A stretch of DNA of 64,000 bases from positions 3,844,001 through 3,908,000 of the forward strand of contig NZ_CP107935.1 of assembly GCF_036038375.1 (NCBI RefSeq), in the 5' to 3' direction. This document shows positions 1 to 8,039 of this stretch, piece after piece. Made by a program: the position numbers and the translations under genes. Source of the stretch: Streptomyces sp. NBC_00414. GTDB lineage: Bacteria > Actinomycetota > Actinomycetes > Streptomycetales > Streptomycetaceae. How positions within the stretch are numbered: the first letter of the stretch is position 1; each line of letters begins with the position of its first letter. The notes beneath the pieces were generated by a model. That model was given only the letters and a program-made list of their open reading frames with translations, made no database searches and had not been told where the DNA came from.

Positions 1-1
1 G

Positions 2-223
2 GTCAAGATCGGCGTGCAGCACGCGCCCCGCGAGATCGTTCTGGAGAGCGGTCAGACCCCGGAAGAGGTCGAGCGCGCGGTGTCCGAGGCGCTGGCAGGC
101 AAGTCGCAGCTGCTCAGCCTCGTGGACGACCACGGCCGCAAGGTCCTGGTACCGGCGGACCGCCTCGCCTACGTGGAGCTCGGCGAGCCGACGGCCCGCA
201 AGGTGGGCTTCAGCGCGCTGTAG
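2..223 (+). CDS. DUF3107 family protein, C-terminal part
   Basis: The visible 73 residues run from VKIGVQHAPREIV to GFSAL and end in TAG. The opening strand (VKIGVQ), the segment ESGQTPEEVERAVSEAL and the motif LVPADRLAYVELG fit the small actinobacterial DUF3107 family, whose members are about 75 residues and have no assigned biochemical role. Only a few N-terminal residues should be missing, because the family normally starts one or two residues before VKIGV. The start codon lies outside the window. A strong terminator follows at once, so this is probably a single gene or the last gene of its transcript. Function unknown. Confidence 0.85.
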   Translation, partial: VKIGVQHAPREIVLESGQTPEEVERAVSEALAGKSQLLSLVDDHGRKVLVPADRLAYVELGEPTARKVGFSAL

Positions 224-253
224 GTCGCGGGACAGACGTAGGAGCAGGACAGG

Positions 254-290
254 AGAGGGGTTCGGCGGCTTCGGCCGCCGGGCCCCTTTT
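254..290 (+). terminator. Rho-independent terminator after the DUF3107 gene
   Basis: GGGGTTCGGCGGC and GCCGCCGGGCCCC pair around a TTCG tetraloop, followed by TTTT. A GC-rich stem with a stable UUCG loop and a short U tract is a textbook intrinsic terminator. Confidence 0.85.
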
Positions 291-424
291 CATGTCCGCC
301 CCCACGCCCGCGCGCTTCACAGATGGAACACAACTCTTCCACACGGGAGGATTGCATTCCGCAGGTCACGGGTATGACGGGCTACGACCGAAGTGCACAC
401 AGCCGTGCGGAAGGGACCCCCCTC

Positions 425-697
425 ATGTTCTTGGAAGCGCTCGGCTCGGCCATCCTCGGTCTGGCCCTCGCCTGGGCGGCGGCATACCGCCTGCCGCACC
501 GCCTGCCGGCTCGCAGCCTCGTCCTCTCGACGGGCGTCGCCGGCGGCCTCTTCGGCGCCTTCCTGACCCACACCGCGCTGGGATCCGTCGGTTTCCTGCC
601 GGTGATGCTCGGCGCGGTCGCGGTCGCGGCGGCCTCGCTCTCCCTGCTCCTACGCCCAGCGGGAAGACTCCACCGCCACCACTCGGCCACCGTCTGA
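425..697 (+). CDS. small three-helix membrane protein
   Basis: This is a 90-residue protein with three hydrophobic stretches at about residues 6-20, 32-50 and 55-75, and a short His/Arg-rich cytoplasmic tail (RLHRHHSATV). I chose ATG 425 because it opens directly on the first membrane helix (MFLEALGSAILG) and has GGAAGGG about 12 nt upstream. ATGs at 323 and 374 would add a hydrophilic leader with no ribosome site. I do not recognise a family. It is followed by repeat copies and a convergent gene. Confidence 0.55.
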   Translation: MFLEALGSAILGLALAWAAAYRLPHRLPARSLVLSTGVAGGLFGAFLTHTALGSVGFLPVMLGAVAVAAASLSLLLRPAGRLHRHHSATV

Positions 698-743
698 AGG
701 ACGACGACTGAGGGGCGGCCCCCAGAAGATCGCCCCGCCCCGT

Positions 744-935
744 TCAGGGGCCCGGGGAGCGGCGCGGCCGACCCCGACGGACCCGCGGACAGGAACCCAC
801 GGTCCCAGGCACCCCCCAAGGGGCGCGGGGAACGGCGCACTCAGCACCCGCCGACCCACACCCGAAAACCCACGACCCCAGACACCCCCTCAAGGGGCGC
901 GGGGAACGGCGCAACCAGCCCCGCCCTCCCGCAGA
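744..935. repeat. three tandem copies of the GGGGCGCGGGGAAC element
   Basis: Between two convergent gene ends lie three same-orientation copies of the window-wide ~50-bp element, with cores starting near 746, 819 and 893. The first is diverged (GGGGCCCGGGGAGCGGCGCG). The other two carry GGGGCGCGGGGAACGGCGCA. Each is followed by a C-rich arm resembling CCxxCGGACCCGC. Spacing is about 73 bp. No gene is visible in 698-969. Confidence 0.8.
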
Positions 936-969
936 CGACCAATCGCCGGCCCCGGGGGGGGGCAAAGGC

Positions 970-1707
970 TCAGGCGGCCAGCCCCAGCGCAGCCATCCTC
1001 TTCGTGTGCGCCTCGGTGATCCGCGAGAACATCCGTCCCACCTCGGCGAGATCGAACCCGTCCGCGACCCCACCGACGAGCATCGTCGAAAGAGCGTCCC
1101 GGTCGGCGACCACCCGCTGCGACTGCGACAGCGCCTCACCCATCAACCGCCGCGCCCACAGGGCGAGTCGACCGCCCACGCGCGGATCCGCGTCGATGGC
1201 GGCCCGTACCTTCTCGATGGCGAACGAGGCGTGTCCCGTGTCGTCGAGGACGGCGAGCACGAGCTTGCGGGTGTCGGCGTCGAGCCGGGCCGCGACCTCC
1301 CGGTAGAAGTCACTGGCGATCGAGTCACCGACGTACGCCTTCACGAGCCCTTCCAGCCAGTCGGACGGCGCCGTCTGCTTGTGGAACCCGTCGAGCGCGG
1401 CGACAAAGGGCTCCATCGCCTGGGTCGGCTCCGCGCCGATCTCCGTGAGCCGGGCCCTGAGCTGCTCGAAGTGGTGGAACTCGGCCGAGGCCATCTTCGC
1501 CAGCTCCGCCTTGTCCCCGAGCGTCGGCGCCAGTTTGGCGTCCTCCGCGAGCCGCTCGAACGCCGCCAGCTCCCCGTACGCGAGCGCGCCGATCAGATCC
1601 ACGACCGCGGCACGGTACTGGGGGTCCACGGAGGCCGTGGCCCAGTCCTGGGCGGCGACTCCGGTGGGTTCGGCGGGTGCGTCGGAAGATTTGGCAGGCG
1701 TCGTCAT
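970..1707 (-). CDS. ferritin-like fold protein (MiaE-like)
   Basis: This 245-residue, mostly helical protein matches the ferritin-like family distantly related to the tRNA hydroxylase MiaE (Pfam MiaE_2). Putative di-metal ligands sit in successive helices: AYGELAAFERLAEDA (about 50-64), ASAEFHHFEQL (about 78-88), DSIASDFYREVA, and DDTGHASFAIEK. The fourth helix has D-x-x-H where E-x-x-H is usual, so metal binding should be checked. The N-terminus is Ala/Pro/Ser rich and disordered. ATG 1707 begins MTTPAKSSDAP. No strong ribosome site is visible. The gene is divergent from the DEAD-box helicase across a 389-bp gap. Real substrate unknown. Confidence 0.75.
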   Translation of the reverse strand: MTTPAKSSDAPAEPTGVAAQDWATASVDPQYRAAVVDLIGALAYGELAAFERLAEDAKLAPTLGDKAELAKMASAEFHHFEQLRARLTEIGAEPTQAMEPFVAALDGFHKQTAPSDWLEGLVKAYVGDSIASDFYREVAARLDADTRKLVLAVLDDTGHASFAIEKVRAAIDADPRVGGRLALWARRLMGEALSQSQRVVADRDALSTMLVGGVADGFDLAEVGRMFSRITEAHTKRMAALGLAA

Positions 1708-2096
1708 GAAGCGCACAATAGCCCGCTCGCCGCACGGCGTAAGGCCCTGGTCAATCAGTGTGACGACGACTACGTGACCAAATCGGCCATCGCATATGCG
1801 CGGATCCAGGGTATGGTGGTAATGCGCTCGCTGAGTTGATCTACGTAACTCGACGGGTCCGCACGAATGAGGATGCCCGGTCGGTGGCCCGATCGGCTCC
1901 GACCCGACAGCCCTCCCAGCCCGTACGGCACAGTGCGTACGGCATGCGGAGGGACCCTCAGCGGTACGAACGCTTGAGCGTCGGCAGTGGTCCCATGCCA
2001 CCCGGCTGCTGGTCAATAGCGGCCGACGTCCCCGGCACGGTCCCCGACACGACCCCCGCGCTCGCCTCGCACCGCGTACACAGAAGAGGCAGCACC
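1708..2096. promoter_or_regulatory. divergent regulatory region, ferritin-like gene / helicase
   Basis: This 389-bp gap has no convincing gene. It contains a 10-bp palindrome CGCATATGCG (1791-1800), an inverted repeat of CCGTACG and CGTACGG with an 8-bp loop (1921-1942), and an AAGAGG ribosome site at about 2084-2089 for the helicase. An open frame continues upstream of the helicase to 1836, but its codon use looks non-coding. Promoter positions are not clear to me. Confidence 0.4.
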
Positions 2097-4694
2097 CTGA
2101 CTACTTTCCGAGACCTCGGGATCCTTCCCGAGACTGCCGAGGCCCTTGAGGCCGTCGGCATCACGAGTCCCTTTCCCATCCAGGAGATGACGCTCCCCGT
2201 CGCCCTCGCGGGCAACGACGTCATCGGCCAGGCGAAGACCGGCACCGGCAAGACGCTGGGCTTCGGCCTCCCGCTCCTTGAGCGCGTGACCGTCCCCGCG
2301 GACGTCGAGGCCGGCCGGGCACAGCCCGAGCAGCTGACCGACGCCCCGCAGGCCCTCGTCGTCGTCCCGACGCGCGAGCTGTGCACCCAGGTCACCAACG
2401 ACCTGCTGACGGCCGGCAAGGTCCGCAACGTACGCGTTCTCGCCATCTACGGCGGCCGGGCGTACGAGCCGCAGGTCGAGGCCCTCAAGAAGGGCATCGA
2501 CGTCGTCGTCGGCACCCCGGGCCGTCTGCTGGACCTCGCGGGCCAGAAGAAGCTCAACCTGAAGCACGTGCGCGCCCTCGTCCTCGACGAGGCCGACGAG
2601 ATGCTCGACCTGGGCTTCCTGCCCGACGTCGAGAAGATCATGAACATGCTTCCGGTCCGCCGCCAGACGATGCTGTTCTCGGCGACCATGCCGGGTGCGG
2701 TCATCGGCCTCGCGCGCCGCTACATGTCGCAGCCCACGCACATCCGCGCCTCGGAGCCGGACGACGCGGGCGCGACCGTCCGGAACACCGCGCAGTTCGT
2801 CTACCGCGCGCACAACATGGACAAGCCCGAGCTCGTCTCGCGGATACTGCAGGCCGACGGCCGCGGTCTCGCGATGGTGTTCTGCCGTACGAAGCGCACG
2901 GCGGCGGACCTCGCCGACCAGCTGCAGCAGCGCGGGTTCGCCTCCGGCGCGGTCCACGGCGACCTCGGCCAGGGCGCCCGCGAGCAGGCGCTGCGCGCGT
3001 TCCGCAACGGCAAGGTGGACGTGCTCGTCTGCACCGACGTGGCCGCGCGCGGCATCGACGTCGAGGGCGTCACGCACGTCATCAACTACCAGTCCCCCGA
3101 GGACGAGAAGACGTACCTGCACCGCATCGGCCGTACGGGCCGCGCGGGTGCCAAGGGCATCGCCGTCACCCTCGTCGACTGGGACGACATCCCGCGCTGG
3201 CAGCTCATCAACAAGGCGCTGGACCTCGGCTTCCCGGACCCGCCGGAGACGTACTCCACCTCCCCGCACCTCTTCGAGGAGCTGAAGATCCCGGCGGGCA
3301 CCAAGGGTGTCCTGCCGCGTGCCGAGCGCACCCGTGCCGGTCTGTCGGCCGAGGTCGTCGAGGACCTCGGTGAGACCGGTGGACGTGGCGCACGCGGTCG
3401 CGGTGGCCGTCCGGCCGCCGCCGCTCCGGCCTCGGCCCCGGTCGCCGAGCGCGAGCGTGACCGCGACCGTCCGGCGCGCACCCCGCGCCGCCGCCGTCGT
3501 ACGCGCAACGGCACGGCGCTCGACGCCGCGGAGCCCCAGAACACGCCGCAGACGGCGGCGCAGACCGCGCCGGGGTCCGTGGCGGAGAGCACCGACTCGG
3601 GCCCGGCGACGGAGTCGCGCAGCGCGCGCCGGCGTCGTCGTACGCGTACCGGAGGCGGGTCCGAGGCTGCCGCGAACGCGGTCGCCACCGCCGAGGGCAC
3701 GGCCGTCGAGATCCCCGAGCCCGCTGTCGTACCCGCTGTGGCGCCGGCTGCCGTACCGGCCGTCGAGCCGGTGGCGGACGGCGAGGCCAAGCCGCGCCGC
3801 CGTCGCACCCGTCGTACGGCGGAGGCCGCACAGCCCGAGGTCGCCGTCGTCGAGGAGGCCCCCGCGGCCGAGCCGGCCGTCGTGACCGAGGCCGCCGAAG
3901 CCGTGGTGACCAAGCCGCGCCGCCGCACCCGCAAGGCCGCGGTCGCCGAGACCGCCGTTGCCGCGGTGGACGCCGTCGTCGACCCGGTCGAGGCCGTCGA
4001 GGCCAAGCCGCGCCGCACCCGCAAGGCCACGGCCGCGGTCGCCGCCGAGGCGGCCCTGGACACGGCCGAGACCGCTGAGGCCAAGCCGCGCCGTCGGACC
4101 CGTAAGGCCGCCGTCGCCGCCGAGAGCGCCGAGGTCACCGCGGTCGCCGAGGCCGGTATCCCGGCGCAGGCGACCGAGGAGCCCGAGGCCAAGCCGCGCA
4201 GGCGTACGCGCAAGGCCGCCGAGACGGTTCCCGCCGCCCCGGCCGCCGTGGCCGCTCCGGTGGAAGAGGCACCCGTCGCGGAGACCAAGCCGCGTCGGCG
4301 TACGCGCAAGGCCGCCGAGACCGCGGTGGACACCGCCGAAGGCACGACGGTCGAGGCGCCGGCCGCCACCGCGACCAAGCCGCGTCGTACGCGCAAGGCC
4401 GCCGCACCCGCGGAGGCCGCCGAGGTCGCCGTGGACACGGCCGAGACCGCCGAGGCGAAGCCCCGCCGCCGTGCCCGCAAGGCCGCGGTCGCCGAGGCCG
4501 ACATCCCGGCCCAGGCCACCGAGGCCGCGGCGGACGTCGCCGAGGCTCCGGTCAAGCCGCGCCGCACCCGCAAGACGGCCGCCAAGGCGACCGCCACGGA
4601 CGCGGTCACCGAGTCGGTCACGGCCGAGCCGGAGGCCAAGCCGCGTCGCCGCGCGCGCAAGACGGCCGCGACCGTCGAGCCCGCGGAGGGCTAG
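2097..4694 (+). CDS. RhlE-type DEAD-box RNA helicase with long repetitive basic tail
   Basis: ATP-dependent RNA helicase, probably for RNA remodelling or ribosome assembly. All core motifs are present: Q motif FPIQEMTLP, AKTGTGKT (Walker A), PTRELCTQ, TPGRLLDL, DEAD (about 163-166), SAT, FCRTKR, DVAARGID and HRIGRTGRAG (about 342-351). From about residue 425 to 865 the protein is disordered and Arg/Lys/Ala/Glu rich, with about ten variants of KPRRRTRKAA. Homologues begin (M)TTFRDLGILPETAEALE. Here the matching codon is CTG at 2097, preceded by AAGAGG at 8 nt, so a CTG start is likely. ATG 1995 would add 34 residues without homology. A strong terminator follows. Related to mycobacterial deaD-type genes. 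Confidence 0.9.
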   Translation: MTTFRDLGILPETAEALEAVGITSPFPIQEMTLPVALAGNDVIGQAKTGTGKTLGFGLPLLERVTVPADVEAGRAQPEQLTDAPQALVVVPTRELCTQVTNDLLTAGKVRNVRVLAIYGGRAYEPQVEALKKGIDVVVGTPGRLLDLAGQKKLNLKHVRALVLDEADEMLDLGFLPDVEKIMNMLPVRRQTMLFSATMPGAVIGLARRYMSQPTHIRASEPDDAGATVRNTAQFVYRAHNMDKPELVSRILQADGRGLAMVFCRTKRTAADLADQLQQRGFASGAVHGDLGQGAREQALRAFRNGKVDVLVCTDVAARGIDVEGVTHVINYQSPEDEKTYLHRIGRTGRAGAKGIAVTLVDWDDIPRWQLINKALDLGFPDPPETYSTSPHLFEELKIPAGTKGVLPRAERTRAGLSAEVVEDLGETGGRGARGRGGRPAAAAPASAPVAERERDRDRPARTPRRRRRTRNGTALDAAEPQNTPQTAAQTAPGSVAESTDSGPATESRSARRRRRTRTGGGSEAAANAVATAEGTAVEIPEPAVVPAVAPAAVPAVEPVADGEAKPRRRRTRRTAEAAQPEVAVVEEAPAAEPAVVTEAAEAVVTKPRRRTRKAAVAETAVAAVDAVVDPVEAVEAKPRRTRKATAAVAAEAALDTAETAEAKPRRRTRKAAVAAESAEVTAVAEAGIPAQATEEPEAKPRRRTRKAAETVPAAPAAVAAPVEEAPVAETKPRRRTRKAAETAVDTAEGTTVEAPAATATKPRRTRKAAAPAEAAEVAVDTAETAEAKPRRRARKAAVAEADIPAQATEAAADVAEAPVKPRRTRKTAAKATATDAVTESVTAEPEAKPRRRARKTAATVEPAEG

Positions 4695-4703
4695 GTTCGT
4701 GTC

Positions 4704-4751
4704 CGACGGCCCGGTCCCCCTGGCATTCGCCTGGTGGGGGCCGGGCCGTCG
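4704..4751 (+). terminator. terminator hairpin after the helicase gene
   Basis: CGACGGCCCGGTCCCCC at 4704 pairs with GGGGGCCGGGCCGTCG ending at 4751, giving a stem of about 16 bp with one wobble around a loop of about 14 nt. There is no U tract, as is common in Streptomyces. Confidence 0.75.
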
Positions 4752-4850
4752 GCGTTCCACCGTGTGGCCGCCGGGCCCGGTGCGGCCTCGGACGCCCGGT
4801 GCGACCGCCCGGCATGCCGCTCGTCAGGTTGCCCGGATAGCCTCGTTCCC

Positions 4851-5738
4851 ATGAGCCGGCCCTTCACCTTCGTCCCGCCCTCCGGGGCCCGCGCGTATCG
4901 CCTCGGCACCGCGCGCGGGGAGTTCGCCGTGATCGACGCGGGCAGCCCCGCGAAGGGAACCGTGCTGCTGCTGCCGGGGTTCACCGGCAGCAAGGAGGAC
5001 TTCATCTCGCTGCACGAGCCACTGGCGGCGGCCGGGTACCGGACCGTCGCGGTGGACGGTCGCGGCCAGTACGAGACACCCGGCCCGCGCGATGACGAAA
5101 AGCCTTACGCTCAGGGCGAGTTGGCGCTCGACGTGCTCGCACAGCTCGACGCGCTCGCCGGTGGACCCGGGAGTCCCGGCGGTCCGGAGGAACGTTTCCA
5201 CCTCCTGGGCCATTCGTTCGGCGGGCAGGTGGCCCGCGCGGCCGTCCTGCTGGCGCCGGCCCGCTTCCGGTCCCTCACCCTGGTGTCCTCCGGGCCTGCG
5301 GAGATCTCCCCCAGCCAGCAGCAGCGTGTGAAGCTGCTGCGGGACGCGCTGACCGTGATGGACATGGCGCAGGTGTGGGAGGCCATCCGGGCGCTGGAGC
5401 CGCCGGAGGACGCCGAGGGCGAGCTGGACGCCGGCCTCGACGACCAGGAGGACCTCAGGCGGCGCTGGCTCGGCAACAGCCCGGCCCAGCTCGCCGCCGC
5501 GGGACGGCAGCTGTGCGAGGAGTCCGACCGCGTGGCCGACCTGGCGGCCCTGCGCCTGCCCGTGCACGTCCTGTCGGGCGAGAGCGACGACACCTGGTCG
5601 GTCCCGCTCCTCGACGACATGGCCGCACGCCTGAAGGCACACCGCACGATCGTCCACGGCGCCGAACACTCCCCCAACGCCGACCGCCCCCTGGAAACGG
5701 CCAAGGCCCTGGCCACATTCTGGAACCAGCTGACCTAG
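4851..5738 (+). CDS. alpha/beta hydrolase
   Basis: This 295-residue protein has the alpha/beta-hydrolase layout: VLLLPGFTGSKEDF oxyanion loop (about 38-51), DGRGQYETPG, nucleophile elbow GHSFGG (Ser near 122), acid residue in LSGESDDTWSV, and catalytic His in GAEHSPNADRP near the C-terminus. It has no signal peptide or membrane segment, so it is probably cytoplasmic. Substrate cannot be told from sequence; esterase or haloalkane-dehalogenase-like relatives are possible. ATG 4851 starts MSRPFTFVPPSGARAYR. It stands alone, convergent with the NYN gene across one repeat copy. Confidence 0.85.
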   Translation: MSRPFTFVPPSGARAYRLGTARGEFAVIDAGSPAKGTVLLLPGFTGSKEDFISLHEPLAAAGYRTVAVDGRGQYETPGPRDDEKPYAQGELALDVLAQLDALAGGPGSPGGPEERFHLLGHSFGGQVARAAVLLAPARFRSLTLVSSGPAEISPSQQQRVKLLRDALTVMDMAQVWEAIRALEPPEDAEGELDAGLDDQEDLRRRWLGNSPAQLAAAGRQLCEESDRVADLAALRLPVHVLSGESDDTWSVPLLDDMAARLKAHRTIVHGAEHSPNADRPLETAKALATFWNQLT

Positions 5739-5747
5739 ACGACCCCG

Positions 5748-5795
5748 CAAGGGGCGCGGGGAACTGCGCGCTCAACCCCCACCAGCCCGCAGATC
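5748..5795 (+). repeat. single copy of the GGGGCGCGGGGAAC element
   Basis: Starts CAAGGGGCGCGGGGAACTG just after the hydrolase stop codon and continues through a CCCACCAGCCCGCA arm. It lies between two convergent genes and probably contributes to transcription termination. Confidence 0.75.
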
Positions 5796-5854
5796 CATCA
5801 CCGCCGAGCCCTCACCCCGCTCCAGCGAAGCAAAGCGCAGCGCATCGCAGCCGT

Positions 5855-6769
5855 TCAGTACTGCCCTTGAAGGTGCTCCCAGAACCCGTCCCGCAGCGCC
5901 CGCCGCAGATCGGCCTGCCCGCGCAGCGAGTACTGCAGCAGCCCCTCCGACTCCACGAGCAGCTCCTGATCGACCGGCCCGGGCAGATACGGATGCCCGG
6001 GCAGCAGCTCGGCCAGCGACTCCCGCCCCCGCTCGGACAGCCACTTCGCGGCGATCTGCGCCCCCACGAACCGCACGTCCTCCCGGGCGGGTCTGGCCAC
6101 CGCCGACGTCTCGTACGAGGTGCCGGTGCGCCGGGCGACGTACGGCTTGAAGAAGTCCAGGTCGAAGGTGCGCTGGCTGTCGACCTCCCACAGCAGCGGC
6201 TCCGCCTGATTGCGGCCCTCGGGGGCCTCGATGCCCCAGAGATGGACCCGGGCCCCGTACCCCTGTGCCGCCTCGACGGCCGAGACCAGGTCCTCGTCAC
6301 CGCCGATGAGCGCCGCGTCGCTGATGGCGCGGTGCCGGGCCAGTGACTCCAGGTCGGAACGGATCAGGGAGTCGACGCCCTTCTGCTGGTTGTTGGCGTT
6401 GAGGTTGCCGAGCCGGACCTTGACGTCGGGCAGTTCGGCGATGGACTGCTGCTCCGCCGTGTGGATGCGGCGCCGCGCCCCGTCGTACCAGTAGACGCGC
6501 AGCAGCCTGCTGTCCGCGAAGATCGTGCGGGCCCGGTCGATGAGCGCGTCGATGAGCCCCTCGGCGTCCAGCTCGAAGGCCCGGCGGTCCTCCGTCCCCG
6601 CCACGAGCCGGCCCGCGGCGGCGTAGAGATACCCGGCGTCGACGAAGATCGCGTGGGTCGACGGCGTCTTCGCCACCTCGGCGAGCATGCGCTGGAGCAG
6701 CTCGTTCGAGCGGTCGATGCGCGCGCCGAGGTCGGCGAAGTCGTCGGTTGCCGCGAAGTCGTCATTCAT
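5855..6769 (-). CDS. NYN-domain protein (PIN-like nuclease fold)
   Basis: This 304-residue protein has a NYN domain in residues about 40-190. Acidic residues typical of PIN/NYN metal-dependent ribonucleases are visible: FVDAGYLYAAAG (first Asp), DSLIRSDLESLA (middle Asp) and LIGGDEDLVSAVEAAQ (C-terminal acidic motif). The remaining 110 residues end in a helical, possibly winged-helix segment (AKWLSERGRESLAELLPG). The likely role is RNA processing or turnover; the target is unknown. ATG 6769 begins MNDDFAATDDF. It is cytoplasmic with no signal peptide, and divergent from a 50-residue conserved protein. Confidence 0.8.
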   Translation of the reverse strand: MNDDFAATDDFADLGARIDRSNELLQRMLAEVAKTPSTHAIFVDAGYLYAAAGRLVAGTEDRRAFELDAEGLIDALIDRARTIFADSRLLRVYWYDGARRRIHTAEQQSIAELPDVKVRLGNLNANNQQKGVDSLIRSDLESLARHRAISDAALIGGDEDLVSAVEAAQGYGARVHLWGIEAPEGRNQAEPLLWEVDSQRTFDLDFFKPYVARRTGTSYETSAVARPAREDVRFVGAQIAAKWLSERGRESLAELLPGHPYLPGPVDQELLVESEGLLQYSLRGQADLRRALRDGFWEHLQGQY

Positions 6770-6982
6770 ATGCGCCTCATTGTCGCAGGCCGTCACTGTG
6801 CGTACACAGGCGGTTCCCATACTCGCAAGTAATTAGACGTTCGAAAGTTTTCTTTAGCGTAGGGAATGTTCGTGACAAACATCCCGTTGACTCCTATGGG
6901 AACGCGGGACACAGATGACTCGCTCACCCACCCCACCCAGTAGTTCTCCTTCAGGAGGATGACCAGACGAAGGGAGAAGCCC

Positions 6983-7135
6983 TTGCGCTTCGAAATCATG
7001 CGACTCGACGACGTCGACGGCACGCCCGTGGACAGCACCGTCGTGGACGCCGCCTCCGTCAACCGGATCGTTCAGCAGGCCGCCGCCATCGGGCAGCGCC
7101 TCTGGATCCGCCCGGCCGACACCTCGGCCTCATAA
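6983..7135 (+). CDS. small conserved protein, 50 residues, TTG start
   Basis: Starting at TTG 6983 (AGGGAG six nt upstream) the frame encodes 50 residues: RFEIMRLDDVDGTPVD, then STVVDAASVNRIVQQ, ending IRPADTSAS. The codon pattern is strongly coding. I recall similar short proteins in Streptomyces, but no function is known. An alternative in-frame ATG at 6959 lies directly against AGGAGG with no spacer, so it is less likely, though it would add only eight residues. The compact acidic sequence and good helical pattern suggest a folded protein, not a leader peptide. A perfect terminator follows. Confidence 0.7.
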   Translation: MRFEIMRLDDVDGTPVDSTVVDAASVNRIVQQAAAIGQRLWIRPADTSAS

Positions 7136-7169
7136 CAGCGGTTGTACGGCAGTCTTCACCGACAGTCTT

Positions 7170-7208
7170 CGAAACCCCCGTCCGGCACGATGCCGGGCGG
7201 GGGTTTCG
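7170..7208 (+). terminator. terminator after the 50-residue protein gene
   Basis: CGAAACCCCCGTCCGGCA and TGCCGGGCGGGGGTTTCG form an 18-bp stem with one G-T pair and a four-base loop. The AAA/TTT flanks make it usable in both directions, and the next gene (marC) converges on it. Confidence 0.85.
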
Positions 7209-7266
7209 CGTTCGGCCGCACGCGAACCGCCCGCCGACCGCGCTCCAACCGCCCTTCGGGCGCACC

Positions 7267-7872
7267 TCAGCTGTTCTGGACGACCTGGGTGACGCCGTTG
7301 ATGATCTGCTGCACGGCGATCGCGGAGAGCATCATGCCCGCGAGCCGTGTGACCAGCACGACACCGCCGTCCTTGATGACCCGGATGATCAGCAGCGAGT
7401 ACCGCATCACGATCCACAGCACGACATGGATGGCGAGGATCGCCGCCCACACCGACACCTGGGTCGCCACGCTGTCGGCCTTCTGCACGGCGAGGATGAC
7501 GGACACGATCGCGCCGGGGCCGGCGAGCAGCGGCATCCCCAGCGGTACGAGGGCGACGTTGACGTCCTTCGTCTGCTTGGGCTCGTCCGTCTTGCCCGTG
7601 AGCAGGTCGAGCGCGATGAGCAGGAGCAGCAGGCCGCCGGCGATCATCAGCGCGGGGACCGACACGTGCAGGTAGTTCAGGATCTGGTGGCCGAGCAGCC
7701 CGAAGACGGCGATGACCCCGCCGGCCACGCAGACGGCCTGGAAGGCCATCCGCTTCTGCACCTTGGCCGGGCGGCCGGATGTCAGCGCGAGGAAGATCGG
7801 GGTGATCCCGGGGGGATCCATGATCACGAAGAGGGTGAGGAAGAGGGAGCCGAAGACGGCGAGGTCGAACAT
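7267..7872 (-). CDS. MarC family integral membrane protein
   Basis: This 201-residue protein has six hydrophobic segments and the MarC family signatures FVIMDPPGITPIFLALT near residues 14-30 and LLAGPGAIVSVIL in the second half. MarC proteins sit in the inner membrane. The E. coli name came from antibiotic resistance, but no transport substrate is established. ATG 7872 begins MFDLAVFGSLFLTLF, directly on the first helix. Downstream is a terminator. Upstream (7873-8039) is a copy of a repeat related to the window-wide element. Confidence 0.85.
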   Translation of the reverse strand: MFDLAVFGSLFLTLFVIMDPPGITPIFLALTSGRPAKVQKRMAFQAVCVAGGVIAVFGLLGHQILNYLHVSVPALMIAGGLLLLLIALDLLTGKTDEPKQTKDVNVALVPLGMPLLAGPGAIVSVILAVQKADSVATQVSVWAAILAIHVVLWIVMRYSLLIIRVIKDGGVVLVTRLAGMMLSAIAVQQIINGVTQVVQNS

Positions 7873-7954
7873 GAGGAGTTGCGCCTTGCTGAGGTGTCGA
7901 AGGTGAGTGGGGGGGGCGGACGTGGGTGGGGTGAACGCGTCCGGGGCCGCCGCG

Positions 7955-8028
7955 GGTGCGTCGTGGCTGGTCTCGCCCCGCGGCGGAGCCGCATATCGGC
8001 ACAGCCCCGCGCCCCTGCGGGGCCCCAC
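7955..8028 (-). repeat. variant repeat with CGGCGGAGCCGCATATCG arm
   Basis: On the minus strand this reads GGGGCGCGGGGCTGTGCCG, then ATATGCGGCTCCGCCG, then GGGGCGAGACCAGCCACGAC. It shares the GGGGCGCGGGG core and the CCAGCCAC arm with the main element but has an extra hairpin (CGGCGGAGCCGC). I have seen this longer variant in other Streptomyces genomes, but I cannot search here. It lies between marC and the PHP gene, which are co-directional. Confidence 0.6.
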
Positions 8029-8039
8029 CGGGCGGAGTG

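Noticed and set aside
1836..2096. N-terminal extension of the helicase from 1836
   Set aside because: Sequence lacks homology to helicase N-termini and has poor coding character; start moved to 2097.
2013..4760. Minus-strand frame of about 915 codons opposite the helicase
   Set aside because: It mirrors the GC-rich repetitive helicase gene, is made almost only of Arg, Gly, Leu and Ala, and has no recognisable domain.
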